The notes: generated by a model not told the origin, from the letters alone. A DNA stretch of 64,000 nucleotides from Silanimonas sp. (GCF_027531545.1 NZ_JAPZSC010000006.1:248001-312000), one strand, 5' to 3'. Shown: positions 1 to 18,393, counted from the stretch's first letter. Numbers and translations: made by a program.

Positions 1-1
1 G

Positions 2-337
2 CACGCGAACCATGCGCACGAGATCGACACCGCCGTCCGCGAAGCCTGCGGAGCGCTCCGACAGCGCGGGGTCCACCTGTTGAACCAGGCGGTGCTCATG
101 CGTGGGGTCAACGACGACGCCGATGCGTTGGTGGCCCTCTCCGAAGCGTTGTTCGCGTCCGGCGTGCTGCCCTACTACTTGCATCTGCTTGACCGCGTGC
201 GGGGCACGGCGCACTTCGAGGTTCCGGAGGCCGAAGCGCTGACCTTGCGCGACGCCATCCATGCGCGCCTACCCGGCTACCTCGTGCCGCGCCTCGTCCG
301 CGAGATCCCGGGCGAACCCGGCAAGACGGCGGCCTGA
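2..337 (+). CDS. epmB: EF-P--(R)-beta-lysylation protein EpmB, C-terminal part
   Basis: C-terminal end of a lysine 2,3-aminomutase-family radical SAM protein; the gene begins before the window. The frame open from base 2 reads through motifs typical of the KamA/EpmB C-terminus: LLNQAVLMRGVND, PYYLHLLDRV and GTAHFEV. EpmB converts (S)-alpha-lysine to (R)-beta-lysine, which EpmA ligates to a conserved lysine of elongation factor P. The short C-terminus points to EpmB rather than the longer catabolic KamA of Gram-positive bacteria. The radical-SAM CxxxCxxC motif lies upstream and is not visible, so integrity cannot be judged. The partner epmA is present near 61 kb in this window. Confidence 0.85.
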   Translation, partial: HANHAHEIDTAVREACGALRQRGVHLLNQAVLMRGVNDDADALVALSEALFASGVLPYYLHLLDRVRGTAHFEVPEAEALTLRDAIHARLPGYLVPRLVREIPGEPGKTAA

Positions 338-373
338 CGCCCTCCGAGGGGCTACCAAGCGCGGCGCTGTCCG

Positions 374-379
374 TATACT
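374..379 (+). promoter_or_regulatory. possible -10 element for fimX
   Basis: TATACT about 35 bases before the chosen fimX start. No convincing -35 hexamer is seen 16-18 bases upstream, so this is a weak call based on the hexamer and its location only. Confidence 0.3.
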
Positions 380-413
380 GCGACGCGAAACCGCTGCGAC
401 TCCCGGAGCCCGA

Positions 414-2492
414 ATGCCCACGAACGACGCCGTCCTGCGCCTCCTACTGGTCGATGACCGGCTGGAGGATGCCGAGCAGCTCACCAGCATGCTCCGCAAT
501 GGCGGCATGGCCGTTCGTCCGCAGCGCCCCGACAACCTCGAGGAACTGCGCAAGCTCCTGTCGACCCAGAGCCTCGACCTGGTCGTGGCCACCCTCACGG
601 CGACCTCCATCCCCTTCGAGACCGTCGTCCGGGAAGTGGAAGCGAGCGGCAAGGACCTGCCGGTGCTCGCGGTGCTCGAAGCGCTGAACGAGTCCAACGT
701 GCTCGAAGCCCTGAAGCTCGGGGCCCGCGACGTCGTCTATCGCCACCAGCCGGCACAAGCGCAGACCATCGTCCGCGCCGAGGCGGAATTCGTGAAGACC
801 CGCCGCGCCGTCCGCGTCCTCGAGGCCCAGCTGCGCGAGACCGAGCGCCGCTGCGACGCCCTGATCAACTCCTCGCGCGACCCGATCGCCTACATCCACG
901 AAGGCATGCACATCCGGGCCAACGAGGCCTACCTCGAGATGTTCGGCTACGAGACCTACGAAGACATCGAGGGCCTGTCCGTCCTCGATCTGATCGCGCC
1001 CTCGAATGCGGGTGGGTTCAAGGACCTGCTGAAGCGCATCTCGAAGGGCGAGGCCCCGCCGAAGCAGCTGCAACTGCAGGCCATCGACGCGAACGGCGAC
1101 GAGTTCGACGCCCTGATGGAGTTCACGCCGGCAAGCTACGAGGGCGAGCCCTGCCTGCAGATCGTCTTCCGTCCGCAACTCGTCGATGCCTCGATGGCGG
1201 CCGAACTCGAAGCCCTGCGCCTGCGCGATTCGCTCACCGGACTCGCCAACCGCGCGTACTTCATGGGCGAGCTCGAGAGCACCGTCGCCGCGGCGGCCGG
1301 CGGGCGACACCACCAGGCCTTGCTGCTGGTGGAACCGGACAACTACGAGACGCTCGTCGGCACGATCGGCATGGCCCAGGCCGACGAACTACTGAAGGCG
1401 TTCTGCGCCCGTCTCGGCACGGCACTTGACGACACCACGCTGGCCGGACGCCTTTCCGACCACCGTTTCGCGGTGATCTGCCGCCTCCATGACCACAAGG
1501 CCAGCCTGGTTCGCGCCGAGAAGATCCGCGCCGCGTTCCAAGGAAAGATCCTCGAAGTAGGCGACCGTTCGCTGACCCTGACGGTCAGCGTGGGCGGCGT
1601 GCAGATCGGCGAGCGCAACGCGCAGATCGGCCCCGTCCTCAGCCGCGCGGAAACCAGCCTGCAGTCGGCCATGGGCGTGGGCGGCGATCGCGTCGAGATC
1701 CACGATCCGGCGGCCCGCGACCGCGCCGAGGAAGAGCGCATCCAGGCGTGGGTGCAGCGCCTCCGTGACGCCCTCGACAACGACGGCTTCACCCTGCACT
1801 ACCAGCCGATCATCAGCCTCAACGGCGAGCCCGGCGAAACCTACGAGGCCTACCTGCGCCTCAAGGGCAATGGCGGCGAGATCATCGGCCCGACCACCTT
1901 CCTGCCACTCGCCCTCGAACAGGGCCTCGGCCCCGAGATCGATCGCTGGGTGATCCGCCGTGCCATCGCAGTCATCGCGGAACGCAGGGCGGCTCGGAAA
2001 GAGACCACGCTCTACGTGAAGCTCGGCCCGGAGAGCATCTCGGCGAGCGATCGGCTGGGCGAGGAGATCGTCGAGGCGGTGAAGGCGGCGCGTATCCCCG
2101 GCGAACTGCTGGTGCTGCAGTTGCACGAACCCGCGGTCTTCACCCACCTGAAGGCGATCCAGGCCTTCGCCCAGCCCCTCCACGCCGCCGGTGTCCGCCT
2201 GGCGCTGGAGCATTTCGGCACCGGCCTGAACTCGTTCCAGCTGCTCCAGCACATCGATGCTGACGTGGTGAAGATCGACCGCAGCTACATCACCGAGCTT
2301 TCCAAGAACAGCGACAACCAGGCGAAGGTGCGCGAATTCGCCGAGAAGGCCCGTGGCCTCGGCAAGACCTGCGTGGTGCACTACGTGCAGGATGCTGCGA
2401 GCATGACGGTGCTGTTCGGTATCGGCGTGGACTACGTGGAGGGCGACTTCCTCGCCGCCGCGGGTCCCACGATGAATTACGACTTCGGCTGA
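414..2492 (+). CDS. fimX: FimX-like degenerate GGDEF/EAL c-di-GMP receptor
   Basis: About 692 aa with receiver-like (about 10-130), PAS (about 140-255), GGDEF (about 265-430) and EAL (about 440-690) domains in order, the architecture and length of FimX/Filp proteins that bind c-di-GMP and control type IV pilus assembly. Both enzymatic signatures are degenerate: the GGDEF position reads LSDHR (347-351) and EAL reads EAY (478-480), so catalysis is unlikely and a receptor role is inferred. The start at 414 places LLLVDD at the N-terminus; the frame is open further upstream, but that part shows no domain. It ends convergently with the next gene, the 3' ends overlapping by 16 bases. A pilH-like gene lies 47 kb downstream. 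Confidence 0.85.
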   Translation: MPTNDAVLRLLLVDDRLEDAEQLTSMLRNGGMAVRPQRPDNLEELRKLLSTQSLDLVVATLTATSIPFETVVREVEASGKDLPVLAVLEALNESNVLEALKLGARDVVYRHQPAQAQTIVRAEAEFVKTRRAVRVLEAQLRETERRCDALINSSRDPIAYIHEGMHIRANEAYLEMFGYETYEDIEGLSVLDLIAPSNAGGFKDLLKRISKGEAPPKQLQLQAIDANGDEFDALMEFTPASYEGEPCLQIVFRPQLVDASMAAELEALRLRDSLTGLANRAYFMGELESTVAAAAGGRHHQALLLVEPDNYETLVGTIGMAQADELLKAFCARLGTALDDTTLAGRLSDHRFAVICRLHDHKASLVRAEKIRAAFQGKILEVGDRSLTLTVSVGGVQIGERNAQIGPVLSRAETSLQSAMGVGGDRVEIHDPAARDRAEEERIQAWVQRLRDALDNDGFTLHYQPIISLNGEPGETYEAYLRLKGNGGEIIGPTTFLPLALEQGLGPEIDRWVIRRAIAVIAERRAARKETTLYVKLGPESISASDRLGEEIVEAVKAARIPGELLVLQLHEPAVFTHLKAIQAFAQPLHAAGVRLALEHFGTGLNSFQLLQHIDADVVKIDRSYITELSKNSDNQAKVREFAEKARGLGKTCVVHYVQDAASMTVLFGIGVDYVEGDFLAAAGPTMNYDFG

Positions 2493-3448
2493 CGCGCGGC
2501 GATCAGCCGGCCCGCTGCCGCGCGACCGGACAACCAGGCCCGCTCGGCAGGCGGCACATCCGTCAATGGGGGCGGGCCGAAGGCATCGCCGGCGAGCACG
2601 AGTCCCGCCGACTCCAACGGCACCGGATCGAGAATCCCGAGCGGCCGCGAGTAGCGCCAGCGATGCGCGGACACGTCGCGAATAGCCTCTGGGCCGATGC
2701 CCGTCCGGGCGATGAAGGCATCCCGCAGACGTAGGGCAACGGTCCCGGCATCGGCCTCCAGGTTCGCCTCGCTCCACGCGTTGGTCGCATGCAGGACCCA
2801 ATGCCCGGCGTTCGGCCGACCGGGCTTGTCGGCTTCGCGATAGATCGCGTCAACGCCATCTCCGGCACCGGAGTCCGGCGGGCCGCATTCGGCGGAAGGC
2901 TCGGACTCAAGCAAGACGGCCCAGCAAGGCGCATAGCGGATGCCGGCAAGGGCATCGAGCGTCCGAGGCGGAACGACGTCGTCGGCTAGCGCGCTAGCCC
3001 TGAGTAGGGCCCAAGCCTGCGGCGCGGGAACAGCAAGGACCAGCGCCGGTGCCGCGCCGACCACGCGACCCTCGGCATCCAAGGCCCGCCATGACCCGGC
3101 CTCGCGATGCAGGGTGGCGACGGCCACCGACCAGTGCACGTCGAGCCCGTCGAGAAGACCCGCCACGAGGCCGTTCATGCCCGGCACGCCCACGTAGCCC
3201 TCGCCCCAAGGGGCCGCACGTCCGGCGACTATCTCTTCCGCGAGCCATCCGGCGAACGCCGGCGTGTTCGCCTGCAGTGTCGCCGCGCCGTGGTCGAAGC
3301 CGCCGGCTTGCTTGCGCCGAGTGCTCAGGCGACCGCCGGGACCGCGCCCTTTGTCCAGAGCGCGAACTCGCCAACCGGCCTCGGCCAACGCACGGGCTGC
3401 GGCGGCACCGGCAAGGCCGGTGCCGACAACGAGAACGTCGGCGTCCAT
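2477..3448 (-). CDS. NAD(P)/FAD-dependent oxidoreductase (renalase-like)
   Basis: 323 aa flavoprotein. The N-terminus has a Rossmann dinucleotide-binding motif (VVGTGLAGAAAARALAEAG, about residues 6-24), followed by the GGRLSTRR region typical of small renalase-like amine oxidase-fold proteins. A C-terminal LVLAGDAFGPP segment is the second FAD-contacting motif. The start at 3448 puts the Rossmann strand at residue 4; the frame continues upstream, but only as antisense of the acyl-CoA dehydrogenase. It lies 26 bases downstream of that gene on the same strand, so co-transcription is likely. The substrate is unknown. Confidence 0.75.
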   Translation of the reverse strand: MDADVLVVGTGLAGAAAARALAEAGWRVRALDKGRGPGGRLSTRRKQAGGFDHGAATLQANTPAFAGWLAEEIVAGRAAPWGEGYVGVPGMNGLVAGLLDGLDVHWSVAVATLHREAGSWRALDAEGRVVGAAPALVLAVPAPQAWALLRASALADDVVPPRTLDALAGIRYAPCWAVLLESEPSAECGPPDSGAGDGVDAIYREADKPGRPNAGHWVLHATNAWSEANLEADAGTVALRLRDAFIARTGIGPEAIRDVSAHRWRYSRPLGILDPVPLESAGLVLAGDAFGPPPLTDVPPAERAWLSGRAAAGRLIAARQPKS

Positions 3449-3474
3449 CCGTGCGGAGCCGACGCCGTCAGGCC

Positions 3475-4635
<1,161 letters not shown>

Positions 4636-4782
4636 AGCACACCCCGATCGGCAAACGGAAAGTCGCGAGTGTAACCGTTCATCCATACCCCACGGCATGG
4701 TGTCGGGGTGAAGACGCGCCTTGACCGGGCCGGGAGCGGCCTCCAGACTAGTTCATCGCTGAATTCGGATACAAAGATAGAT

Positions 4783-5732
4783 ATGGACCTGCAAGCCTGG
4801 TCGGACTGCCTAAAGGTGCTGGCCGACCCCACCCGCGTGCGCCTGCTGGCCCTCGTCGAGCGTGAAGAGCTGACCGTCGCCGAGCTGGCGACCATCACCC
4901 ACCTCGCGCAGCCCCGTGTCTCGACCCACCTCGCCAAGCTGCGCGAAGCCGCCCTGGTCGTCGACCGGCGCTCCGGGGTTTCGGCCTACTACCGCTTCAA
5001 CGACGCGATCGAACCCGCCGAGGCCGCGCTGTGGCGCACGCTGCGCGACGGTGCGAACGATCCGCTGCTGCGGCAGGACGCCGAACGGCTTCCCACCGTC
5101 CTGGCAGCCCGTGCCTCCGACCAGAACTGGGCGGATTCCGTGGCCGGCGACATGGAACGGCACTACTCGCCGGGCCGCACTTGGGAGGCGCTGGCCCGCA
5201 GCGCCCTGCCCTTGCTCGAACCCGTCGACGTGTTGGACATCGCTTCCGGCGACGGGCTGATGGCCGAGATGCTGGCACCGCATTCACGCCGCTACCTCTG
5301 CATCGACGCCAGCCCCAAGGTGATCGCCGCCGCCCGTGAGCGCCTGTCGCGATACGCCCACGTCGAGTTGCGCGAAGGCGACATGCACGCCATCGAGTGC
5401 CCGGACTCGGCCTTCGACCTGGTGCTTCTCATGCATGCCCTCACCTACGCCGAAAAGCCTGCGAAGGCGCTTGCAGAAGCCGCGCGGGCGCTGCGCCCCG
5501 GCGGGCGCCTGCTCGCCACCTGCCTGGCGAAGCACGAGCACAAAGCCGTGGTCGAGCCCTACGGCCACCTCAATCTCGGCTTCACGGAGAAGGAGCTGCG
5601 CAAGCTGGCGGAGAAGGCCGGCCTCGAGGTGCGCGTCTGCGAGGTGGTGGCGAAGGAGAAGCGCCCGCCGCACTTCGAGGTGATCAGCCTGATCGCACAC
5701 AAGCCGGGCTCGTCGACGGAGCGCAAGCGCGC

Positions 5733-5736
<4 letters not shown>
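4783..5736 (+). CDS. ArsR-family regulator with C-terminal SAM-methyltransferase domain
   Basis: 317 aa in two parts. Residues about 5-90 are an ArsR/SmtB winged helix ([17 protein letters not shown], then [16 protein letters not shown] as recognition helix). Residues about 130-300 form a class I SAM-binding fold ([15 protein letters not shown] as motif [14 protein letters not shown] further on). No ArsR metal-binding cysteine motif is apparent. Its stop overlaps the metH start by 4 bases, so the two are translationally coupled. SahR-type regulators of methionine genes combine an ArsR DNA-binding part with SAM/SAH sensing; by context this is a candidate of that kind, sensing SAM or SAH through the methylase fold. 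Whether the methylase domain still catalyses is unknown. Confidence 0.8.
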
Positions 5737-9545
<3,809 letters not shown>

Positions 9546-9560
9546 GCCCGAGTCGTCGAA

Positions 9561-11837
9561 TCACGGCAGGCGGAAGCTGCCGGCCGCGCCGGCGAGCTGG
9601 GTGCTCTGCTCTTCGAGTGCGCGTGCCGAGGCGCTGGCCTCCTCGACCAGTGCGGCGTTCTGCTGGGTGGCGGTGTCGAGCTGGCTGATCGTCTGGTTGA
9701 CGGTGCCGATGCCCTGCGCTTGCTCCTCGCTGGCGGCACTGATCTCGGCGACGAGCTGGCCCATCTTTTCCACCTCGGCGACCAGCGAACGGATCGACTC
9801 ACCGGCTTGGCGCACCTTGCCGGAACCGGACCGTACCGCCTCCGCCGAGTCGCCGATCAGGGTCTTGATCTCCTTGGCCGACGCCGCACTCCGCTGCGCC
9901 AGCGCGCGCACTTCCGCGGCGACCACGGCGAAGCCGCGCCCTTGCTCGCCCGCCCTCGCCGCTTCCACCGCGGCGTTCAGCGCAAGAATGTTGGTCTGGA
10001 AGGCGATGCCGTCGATGACGGTGATGATGTCCTCGATCTTGGCCGACGCTTCGGCCACCTCGCCCATCGCCCGAACGGCGTCGTCCGCGACCAGGCCACC
10101 CTCGTTCGCGATGCGTCCCACGCCCTCCGAGAGCCTGCGCGCCGTGCGCGCGTTCTCCGCGTTCTGCTGCACGGTGGCGGTCAGTTCCTCCATCGAGGAC
10201 GCCGTCTCCTCGAGGCTGGCCGCCTGCTGCTCGGTGCGCTCCTGCAGGTCGGCGTTCCCGGCGGCGAGTTCCGACGACACCGTTCGGAAGACAGCGACCG
10301 CCTGCTGGATGCGGCCGACGATGTCCGCGAGCTCCTCGACGGTGCGGTTGGCGTCCGCCGCCATCTGGCCGAAGGCCCCGGCGTAGCGCTGCGCCATGCG
10401 CACGCGCAGGTCGCCCTGCGCCAGCGAGGCCATGAAGCCCTGGAGGTTCGCGGTGATGTCTTCGAAGACGTCCAGAACCCGGTTGATGCCCTCGCCCAGC
10501 TGCCGCACGTAACCGGTCTTGCTTTCGAGATCGATGCGATGGCCGAGCTCGCCACGGCTGGCGGCGTCTACGACCTCCTGCACTTCGCGTTCGATCGCGA
10601 GCTCGAGGGTGCGGTCCTTCCACTCCACGACGTAGCCGATGAGCATCCCGGCGTAGCCGAAGGCCGGCGTTACCACGAGGTCGAAGCTCAGGCCGGCGAT
10701 CACGACCCGGCCATGGTGCGGAGCCTTCAAGCCCGCGAGCATGGCGCGCTGCCGGCTGGGATCGCGATGGAAGCGGTCGATGGACGAACCGACGATGGAG
10801 TCCGCGCGGAACCCGGGGATGGCCGTCGCAATCCGGGCCTGGTGGCGTCGGAAGGTCTCGAGCACGGCGCGGTTCGCGAACACGATGTCGAAGCGCCGGT
10901 CCGCGACCATGATGTTGGTCTCGGCCATGTCCAAGGCCTGGTTGATGCGCGCCGACGCCGCGGCCTCGCGACGCAGGCGTTGCGTGCTGAATTCCAACCG
11001 CACCTGCAGCGACTTGAGGCCGAGCAGCACGGCACCGACCTCATCCGCCCGCGCGATGTCGACGAAGCCGTCGTGCTTCTCGGCCGCGATTTCCCGGAAC
11101 AGTGCCTTGGCACGGTCCAAGCGTCCGACCACGTCGCGCGCGAGCCACCAGGCCGAATAGGTCGCGAAGGCCGCGCCGGCGGCGAGCCCGCCCACGAGCA
11201 GGCCCCGTCCGACGCCACGGGATTGCAGCCACAGCAGACAGGCTGCGAGGCCGATGCCGAACAGCGACAGCAGGAACAGGCGGAAGGTCAGCGTGAGACG
11301 CCACAGCGGGTTGAGCGTTCGCGCCAGGCTCGGCGGGTGGACCACGCCGTTCTCGATCTCGAAGCGGGCGAGGCGGCCTTCGCGGATGTCGCGGTACAGG
11401 CGTTCGGCCTCGTCGATCCTCCCCCGGCTGGGTTTCCGCCGAACCGACACGTAGCCCTCGAGCTCGCCGCTTGCGGCATAGATCGGGGCGACGTTCGCCT
11501 CCACCCAATAATGGTCGCCGTTCTTGCAGCGGTTCTTCACGAGCCCGATCCAGGGGCGGCCCTTCTTCAGGGTGGCCCACATGTCGGCGAACGCGGCGGC
11601 GGGCATGTCCGGGTGCCGGATGATGCGGTGCGGCTGGCCGAGCAGTTCGGCCTCCGCGTAGCCGCTGATCTCCATGAAGTAGCCGTTGACGTAGGTGATG
11701 CGGCCTTGCGGATCCGTGGACGAGACGATGGTCTCGCCGTCGCGGAACTCGGCCTCCACCCCCGTGACCGGGCGGTCCTTGAGGGCCTCCCGCGTGAGCG
11801 GAGCCTTCGCCTCGCTCGCCGTCTCGAGTGCGCTCAT
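9561..11837 (-). CDS. Aer-like PAS methyl-accepting chemotaxis protein
   Basis: 758 aa. The N-terminal PAS (about 30-140) has the Aer pattern: [33 protein letters not shown] and [13 protein letters not shown], which in E. coli Aer forms an FAD-binding redox sensor. Two hydrophobic segments (about 182-203 and 209-232) form a membrane hairpin without a sizeable periplasmic domain. A second PAS-like region follows ([17 protein letters not shown]), then the signalling hairpin at about 601-655 ([20 protein letters not shown]). There is no C-terminal CheR-tethering pentapeptide. It probably senses energy or oxygen level from inside the cell. It converges with metH, 15 bases apart. The start follows a G-rich ribosome-binding stretch. 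Confidence 0.87.
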   Translation of the reverse strand: MSALETASEAKAPLTREALKDRPVTGVEAEFRDGETIVSSTDPQGRITYVNGYFMEISGYAEAELLGQPHRIIRHPDMPAAAFADMWATLKKGRPWIGLVKNRCKNGDHYWVEANVAPIYAASGELEGYVSVRRKPSRGRIDEAERLYRDIREGRLARFEIENGVVHPPSLARTLNPLWRLTLTFRLFLLSLFGIGLAACLLWLQSRGVGRGLLVGGLAAGAAFATYSAWWLARDVVGRLDRAKALFREIAAEKHDGFVDIARADEVGAVLLGLKSLQVRLEFSTQRLRREAAASARINQALDMAETNIMVADRRFDIVFANRAVLETFRRHQARIATAIPGFRADSIVGSSIDRFHRDPSRQRAMLAGLKAPHHGRVVIAGLSFDLVVTPAFGYAGMLIGYVVEWKDRTLELAIEREVQEVVDAASRGELGHRIDLESKTGYVRQLGEGINRVLDVFEDITANLQGFMASLAQGDLRVRMAQRYAGAFGQMAADANRTVEELADIVGRIQQAVAVFRTVSSELAAGNADLQERTEQQAASLEETASSMEELTATVQQNAENARTARRLSEGVGRIANEGGLVADDAVRAMGEVAEASAKIEDIITVIDGIAFQTNILALNAAVEAARAGEQGRGFAVVAAEVRALAQRSAASAKEIKTLIGDSAEAVRSGSGKVRQAGESIRSLVAEVEKMGQLVAEISAASEEQAQGIGTVNQTISQLDTATQQNAALVEEASASARALEEQSTQLAGAAGSFRLP

Positions 11838-12066
11838 GACCGCCCCCCGCCCAGAGTGTGTGGGACCAGTACAGCCCGCCGGGCGGTGGGCCCACCTGAT
11901 CCACGTCAAACGAAGGGCGGGCTCAACCTTACGGGGTGCGGATTCTCGACCGGACTCACGCCCGGCGGGGGCTGCACGGGGTTGGTCCACGGGATGCTCA
12001 CGCGTTGAAGGCGATGCAAGTGCTACGAATTCGCAGTCGCACTTTTGCGGCCTTACACCAACCCTG

Positions 12067-14268
12067 ATGCCGTCCATGACCAAGACGACCCTCGCCGCCG
12101 CACTCGCGGCCGCCCTGCTGTTTTCCCTGCCGGCCAGCGCGCCGGTGGAGGCCAGCGACACCGCCCCCGCGGCCGCCGACCTGCAGGCCAACCCCTTCCT
12201 GCAGGCCGAATGGGCGACGCCCTTCGGCGCGGTGCCTTTCGACCGCATCCGCCCGGAGCATTTCGTGCCGGCGTTCGAGGCCGGCATGGCGGCGCACCTC
12301 GTGGAAATCGAGGCGATCGCCAAGAACCCCGACGCGCCCGACTTCGGCAACACCATTGCGGCGATGGAGCGCGCCGGCCGCGACCTCGACCGCGTGGGCG
12401 CTGTCTTCTTCAACATGACGTCGGCCAACAGCAATGACGCAATTCGAGCCATCCAGACCCAGATGGCGCCGCGGATCGCTGCGCACCAGAACGCCATCCT
12501 GCTCAATCCGGCGCTCTTCGCCCGAGTCAAGGCGGTGTACGCCAACCGCGCCAACGCTGGACTCGATGCCGAACAGATCCGCCTGGTCGAGCGCCATCAC
12601 CTGCAGTTCCAACGCGCTGGCGCTGCATTGACGGAAGCGCAGCGTGGCCGCGTGGCGGCGATCGGCGAACGCATGGCGTCGCTCTCGTCGACGTTCCAGC
12701 AGAACCTCATGAAGGACACCGACGAGTGGGCGCTGTTCCTCGACGAGGCGCAGATGGCGGGCTTGCCGGCGCCTCTCAAGGCCGCCGCCGCCGCAGAGGC
12801 CAAGGCCCGCGGCCAGGAGGGCAAATTCGCGATCACGCTGCAGCGCCCCAGCGTCGAGCCCTTCCTGACCTTCGCCGAGGACCGCGCCCTGCGCGAGCAG
12901 GCCTGGAGAGCATGGATCCTTCGCGGCGACAACGGTGACGCCGAGGACAACAAGGCGTTGATCGCCGAGATCGTGGCCTTGCGCGCCGAGCGCGCCGAGA
13001 TCATGGGCTATGGCTCGCATGCCGAGTTCACCCTCGACGACACCATGGCCAAGACCCCCGAGGCGGCGCTGGAGCTGATGCGCCGCGTGTGGGAGCCGGC
13101 GCTGGCGCGCGCGAAGGAAGAGCGCGCTGACATGCAGGCGCTGATCGCCCGCGAGGGTGGCGACTCTGCCCTGCAGGGCTGGGACTGGCGCTACTACGCC
13201 GAGAAGGTCCGCAAGGAGCGCTTCAACATCTCGCAGGACGAGATCCGCCCCTACTTCCAGCTTGACCAGTTCATCGCCGCGCAGTTCTACCTCGCCAAGC
13301 GCCTGTTCGGCCTCGAGTTCAAGGAGCGCAAGGACCTCCCGGTCTACCACCCGACCGTCCGCGTCTGGGAAGTGACCGGCCGCGACGGCCAGCACGTCGG
13401 CCTGTTCTACGGCGACTACTTCGCCCGACAGGGCAAGTCGGGCGGCGCGTGGATGAGCAGCTACCGCGCGCAGGAAAGGTTCGACGGAGCGGTCACCCCG
13501 CACATCGTCAACGTGATGAACATCCCGGCGCCGCCGGAAGGCGAGATCGCCACCGTCTCGCTGGACGACGCCATCACCCTGTTCCACGAGATGGGCCATG
13601 GCCTGCATGGACTGATGTCCAACGTGAACTATCCGAGCCTCGCGGGCACGGCGGTCTCGCGAGACTTCGTCGAGTTCCCGGCGCAGATCCTCGAGCACTA
13701 TGTGCTGACGCCGCACTTCCTGAACAAGTTCGCCACGCACAAGACCACGGGCGCCTCGATGCCGGTGGAGCTGCAGCAGCGGCTGATCGCGTCGCGCCAG
13801 TTCAACCAGGGCTTCGCGACGGTCGAGTTCCTGTCCTCGGGCTTCGTGGACATGGACTTCCACGCGTTGACCGCCGATGCCGCGAAGGGGATCGACGTCG
13901 CCGAGTTCGAGAAGCAGTCGCTGGCGCGCATCGGCGCCATCCCGGAAATCCCGATGCGTCATCGCAGCCCGCACTTCGCCCACATCTTCGCGGGCGGCTA
14001 TTCGGCCGGCTACTACAGCTACCTGTGGTCGGAGGTGCTGGACTCGGACGGCTTCGACGCGTTTTCGGAGACAGGCGACCTCTTCAACCCGGAGGTCGCG
14101 GCACGGCTGGAGAAGTACGTGTTCTCGGCCGGCAACCTGCGTGATCCGATGGCCGCCTACGTGGCATTCCGCGGCCGCGAGCCGGTGGTCGAGCCGCTGC
14201 TGCGCAACCGCGGCTTCCTCGCCGACGGCAAGCCCGGAACCGCGGCGGAGAGCGACAACGAAGGCTGA
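12067..14268 (+). CDS. dcp: M3-family peptidyl-dipeptidase (Dcp-like), exported
   Basis: 733 aa zinc metallopeptidase. The HEMGH motif (H507, H511) in [13 protein letters not shown] is the HExxH zinc site of family M3. The region [21 protein letters not shown] near the C-terminus is also characteristic of Dcp/OpdA. The N-terminus is a probable Sec signal peptide ([18 protein letters not shown]), suggesting periplasmic release of C-terminal dipeptides from peptides; E. coli Dcp lacks such a signal. ATG codons at 12067 and 12076 are both plausible and neither has a clear Shine-Dalgarno sequence. A strong hairpin terminator follows the gene. Confidence 0.88.
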   Translation: MPSMTKTTLAAALAAALLFSLPASAPVEASDTAPAAADLQANPFLQAEWATPFGAVPFDRIRPEHFVPAFEAGMAAHLVEIEAIAKNPDAPDFGNTIAAMERAGRDLDRVGAVFFNMTSANSNDAIRAIQTQMAPRIAAHQNAILLNPALFARVKAVYANRANAGLDAEQIRLVERHHLQFQRAGAALTEAQRGRVAAIGERMASLSSTFQQNLMKDTDEWALFLDEAQMAGLPAPLKAAAAAEAKARGQEGKFAITLQRPSVEPFLTFAEDRALREQAWRAWILRGDNGDAEDNKALIAEIVALRAERAEIMGYGSHAEFTLDDTMAKTPEAALELMRRVWEPALARAKEERADMQALIAREGGDSALQGWDWRYYAEKVRKERFNISQDEIRPYFQLDQFIAAQFYLAKRLFGLEFKERKDLPVYHPTVRVWEVTGRDGQHVGLFYGDYFARQGKSGGAWMSSYRAQERFDGAVTPHIVNVMNIPAPPEGEIATVSLDDAITLFHEMGHGLHGLMSNVNYPSLAGTAVSRDFVEFPAQILEHYVLTPHFLNKFATHKTTGASMPVELQQRLIASRQFNQGFATVEFLSSGFVDMDFHALTADAAKGIDVAEFEKQSLARIGAIPEIPMRHRSPHFAHIFAGGYSAGYYSYLWSEVLDSDGFDAFSETGDLFNPEVAARLEKYVFSAGNLRDPMAAYVAFRGREPVVEPLLRNRGFLADGKPGTAAESDNEG

Positions 14269-14293
14269 CGAGCCGCCGCCGCGTGCCACCCAA

Positions 14294-14315
14294 GACGGGG
14301 CCTTCGGGCCCCGTC
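14294..14315 (+). terminator. hairpin after dcp-like gene
   Basis: Perfect inverted repeat GACGGGGCC-TTCG-GGCCCCGTC, 9-bp stem with a UUCG-type loop, 25 bases after the peptidase stop. The downstream tract is only moderately T-rich (gcatttcg). Confidence 0.65.
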
Positions 14316-14384
14316 GCATTTCGAGGCGTCGCAAACCGTGAGACGGGCCGGGGCGAAAACAGGGTCCTCCCGACCGGTGCCCCT

Positions 14385-16750
<2,366 letters not shown>

Positions 16751-16754
<4 letters not shown>

Positions 16755-17665
16755 GCGCGGCCCTCGAGTGGCTGCGGCAGCAACGGTGCCCGCCCCCCAA
16801 GGCAAGGCCCCTGCCCGCGCCCCCGGCGGGGGCGACGACGACGGCAATCGACGACGGTCAGGACGTGTTCGAGATGCTGCGCCGCCTCCGCGAACGCGGA
16901 CCACGCAAGGCGACGCCCGCGATCGGCACCGGCCCCATCGATCGCCATCTGCCGGGCGAGGAAATCGCCCCGGGCCTGTGGCGCCACACCGAACATCGCC
17001 CGTCGCTCGTCGCCCCGGCGCTGCTCGACCTGTCCGCCCTCGCACGCCCGGCCCGGGCAGGGCGCCGCCGCCCTGCGCCTCCGGATTTCGACACTCCGAT
17101 TGCGCGCGAGCGGCTGTGGTTCTTCGACACGGAAACCACCGGGCTGGCTGGGGGTAGCGGCACACGGGCCTTCATGGTGGGCGTGGCGCGTTTCGGCCCG
17201 GATGGCCTGACGATCACCCAGTTCACGACCGCGACGATGGCCGCGGAAGCCGCGATGCTCGAGGCCGCGCTGCCCAGCCTCGACGACGATGCCCTGCTCG
17301 TGAGCTACAACGGCCGCAGCTACGACCGGCCCCTGCTCAGCACCCGACTCACGCTGGCGCGTTTGCGCGATCCGCTGCGCGACCGCCCGCATTTGGACCT
17401 CCTGCATCCGACTCGCCGACGATGGCGAGACCACCTGCCGGACTGTCGCCTCGCCACGGTCGAGCGGCAGGTGCTGGGCATCGTGCGTAACCACGACCTG
17501 CCGGGCAGCGAAGCCCCCGCCGCGTGGCTGGCCTTCCTGCGCGGCGGCAGTGCCGCCCTGCTCCGTCGCGTTGGCGAGCACAACGCGCAGGACCTCGCGA
17601 GCCTCGCCGCCCTGCTGCTCCACCACCTCGAGCATGTGGCTGCGATCGATGCCCCCCGCGGCTAA
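16751..17665 (+). CDS. mrfB: DEDDh 3'-5' exonuclease, MrfB/YprB-like
   Basis: 304 aa with an RNase H-like exonuclease domain. All catalytic acids are visible: D126 and E128 in WFFDTETTGL, D192 in SYNGRSYDRPLL, and H277 and D281 in VGEHNAQDL, giving a complete DEDDh set. The LDLLHPTRRRWRDHL block between motifs II and III is typical of the YprB family. The roughly 110 N-terminal residues are proline- and arginine-rich and poorly structured. The C-terminal TPR region of B. subtilis MrfB is absent. The start codon overlaps the helicase stop, so the two are probably translationally coupled and act in one repair pathway. Confidence 0.82.
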
Positions 17666-17676
17666 GCTGGCGCCCC

Positions 17677-18393
17677 ATGCACGACACCGCCCCCCACGTC
17701 ATCCGTCTCGACGGCCTCGGCAATGCCGAGTTCCTTTCCCGCTACGCCGCTCCCGGCCGCATCGGGCTCTGCGGCGGCTCCGACGCCGTCACCATGGCGA
17801 TCCGGCGCGCACAGGGTTTCGTCACCGAGGACGGCCATCGCAGCCCGTGGTCGCACGCGTTCCTCTTCACCGGAGAGCGCGCCGACGGCCATCACTGGGT
17901 GATCGAATCCGACCTCGACCTGCGTTCGCGGAACCTCCGCCTCGGAGTGCAGGAGAATCGCCTCGACCGTTACTTCGACGACGAGGCCTTCCCGAACCTC
18001 GCGGTACTGGATTTCGGTCTCGACGCCGACGGCACTCGACGCGTGTTGTGCCAGGCCCTGGACCTCGTCGCCGGGGCCTCGCACTACTCGCTGAAGGAGA
18101 TCCTCGGCACGCTGTTCGCGCTGCCGTCGTCCTCGCTGCGCAAACGCCGCAACCTGCTCGCCTCGGAAGGTGCGCTTTACTGCTCGGCGATGGTGCAGCA
18201 CTGCTTCGAAGCGGTCGACCTGCGCTTCCGCCCGCACATCGACGGCAAGAACCTCACGCCCCACGACATCGCCCGCGCCGAACTCCCGCACACGGCTTGG
18301 CAGTTGCTGCGAGAACCACAGCCGGGGCAGAAGACGCGCCTGCGCCGCTATCGGGAAGCTGGGCAATCGCTGCTGGCGGCGCTTTCGGCCTGA
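17677..18393 (+). CDS. permuted NlpC/P60-like (YiiX/YebB-type) hydrolase
   Basis: 238 aa without signal peptide. It has the order of a circularly permuted papain-like fold: His first (H60 in SPWSHAFLF), acid next (E77 in WVIESD), nucleophile last (C169 in GALYCSAMVQHCF). Permuted YiiX/YebB-type members act on amide or acyl-ester bonds in lipids or proteins rather than clearly on peptidoglycan, so the substrate is open. It lies 11 bases after the MrfB-like exonuclease and may share its transcript, although no functional link is evident. Confidence 0.6.
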   Translation: MHDTAPHVIRLDGLGNAEFLSRYAAPGRIGLCGGSDAVTMAIRRAQGFVTEDGHRSPWSHAFLFTGERADGHHWVIESDLDLRSRNLRLGVQENRLDRYFDDEAFPNLAVLDFGLDADGTRRVLCQALDLVAGASHYSLKEILGTLFALPSSSLRKRRNLLASEGALYCSAMVQHCFEAVDLRFRPHIDGKNLTPHDIARAELPHTAWQLLREPQPGQKTRLRRYREAGQSLLAALSA

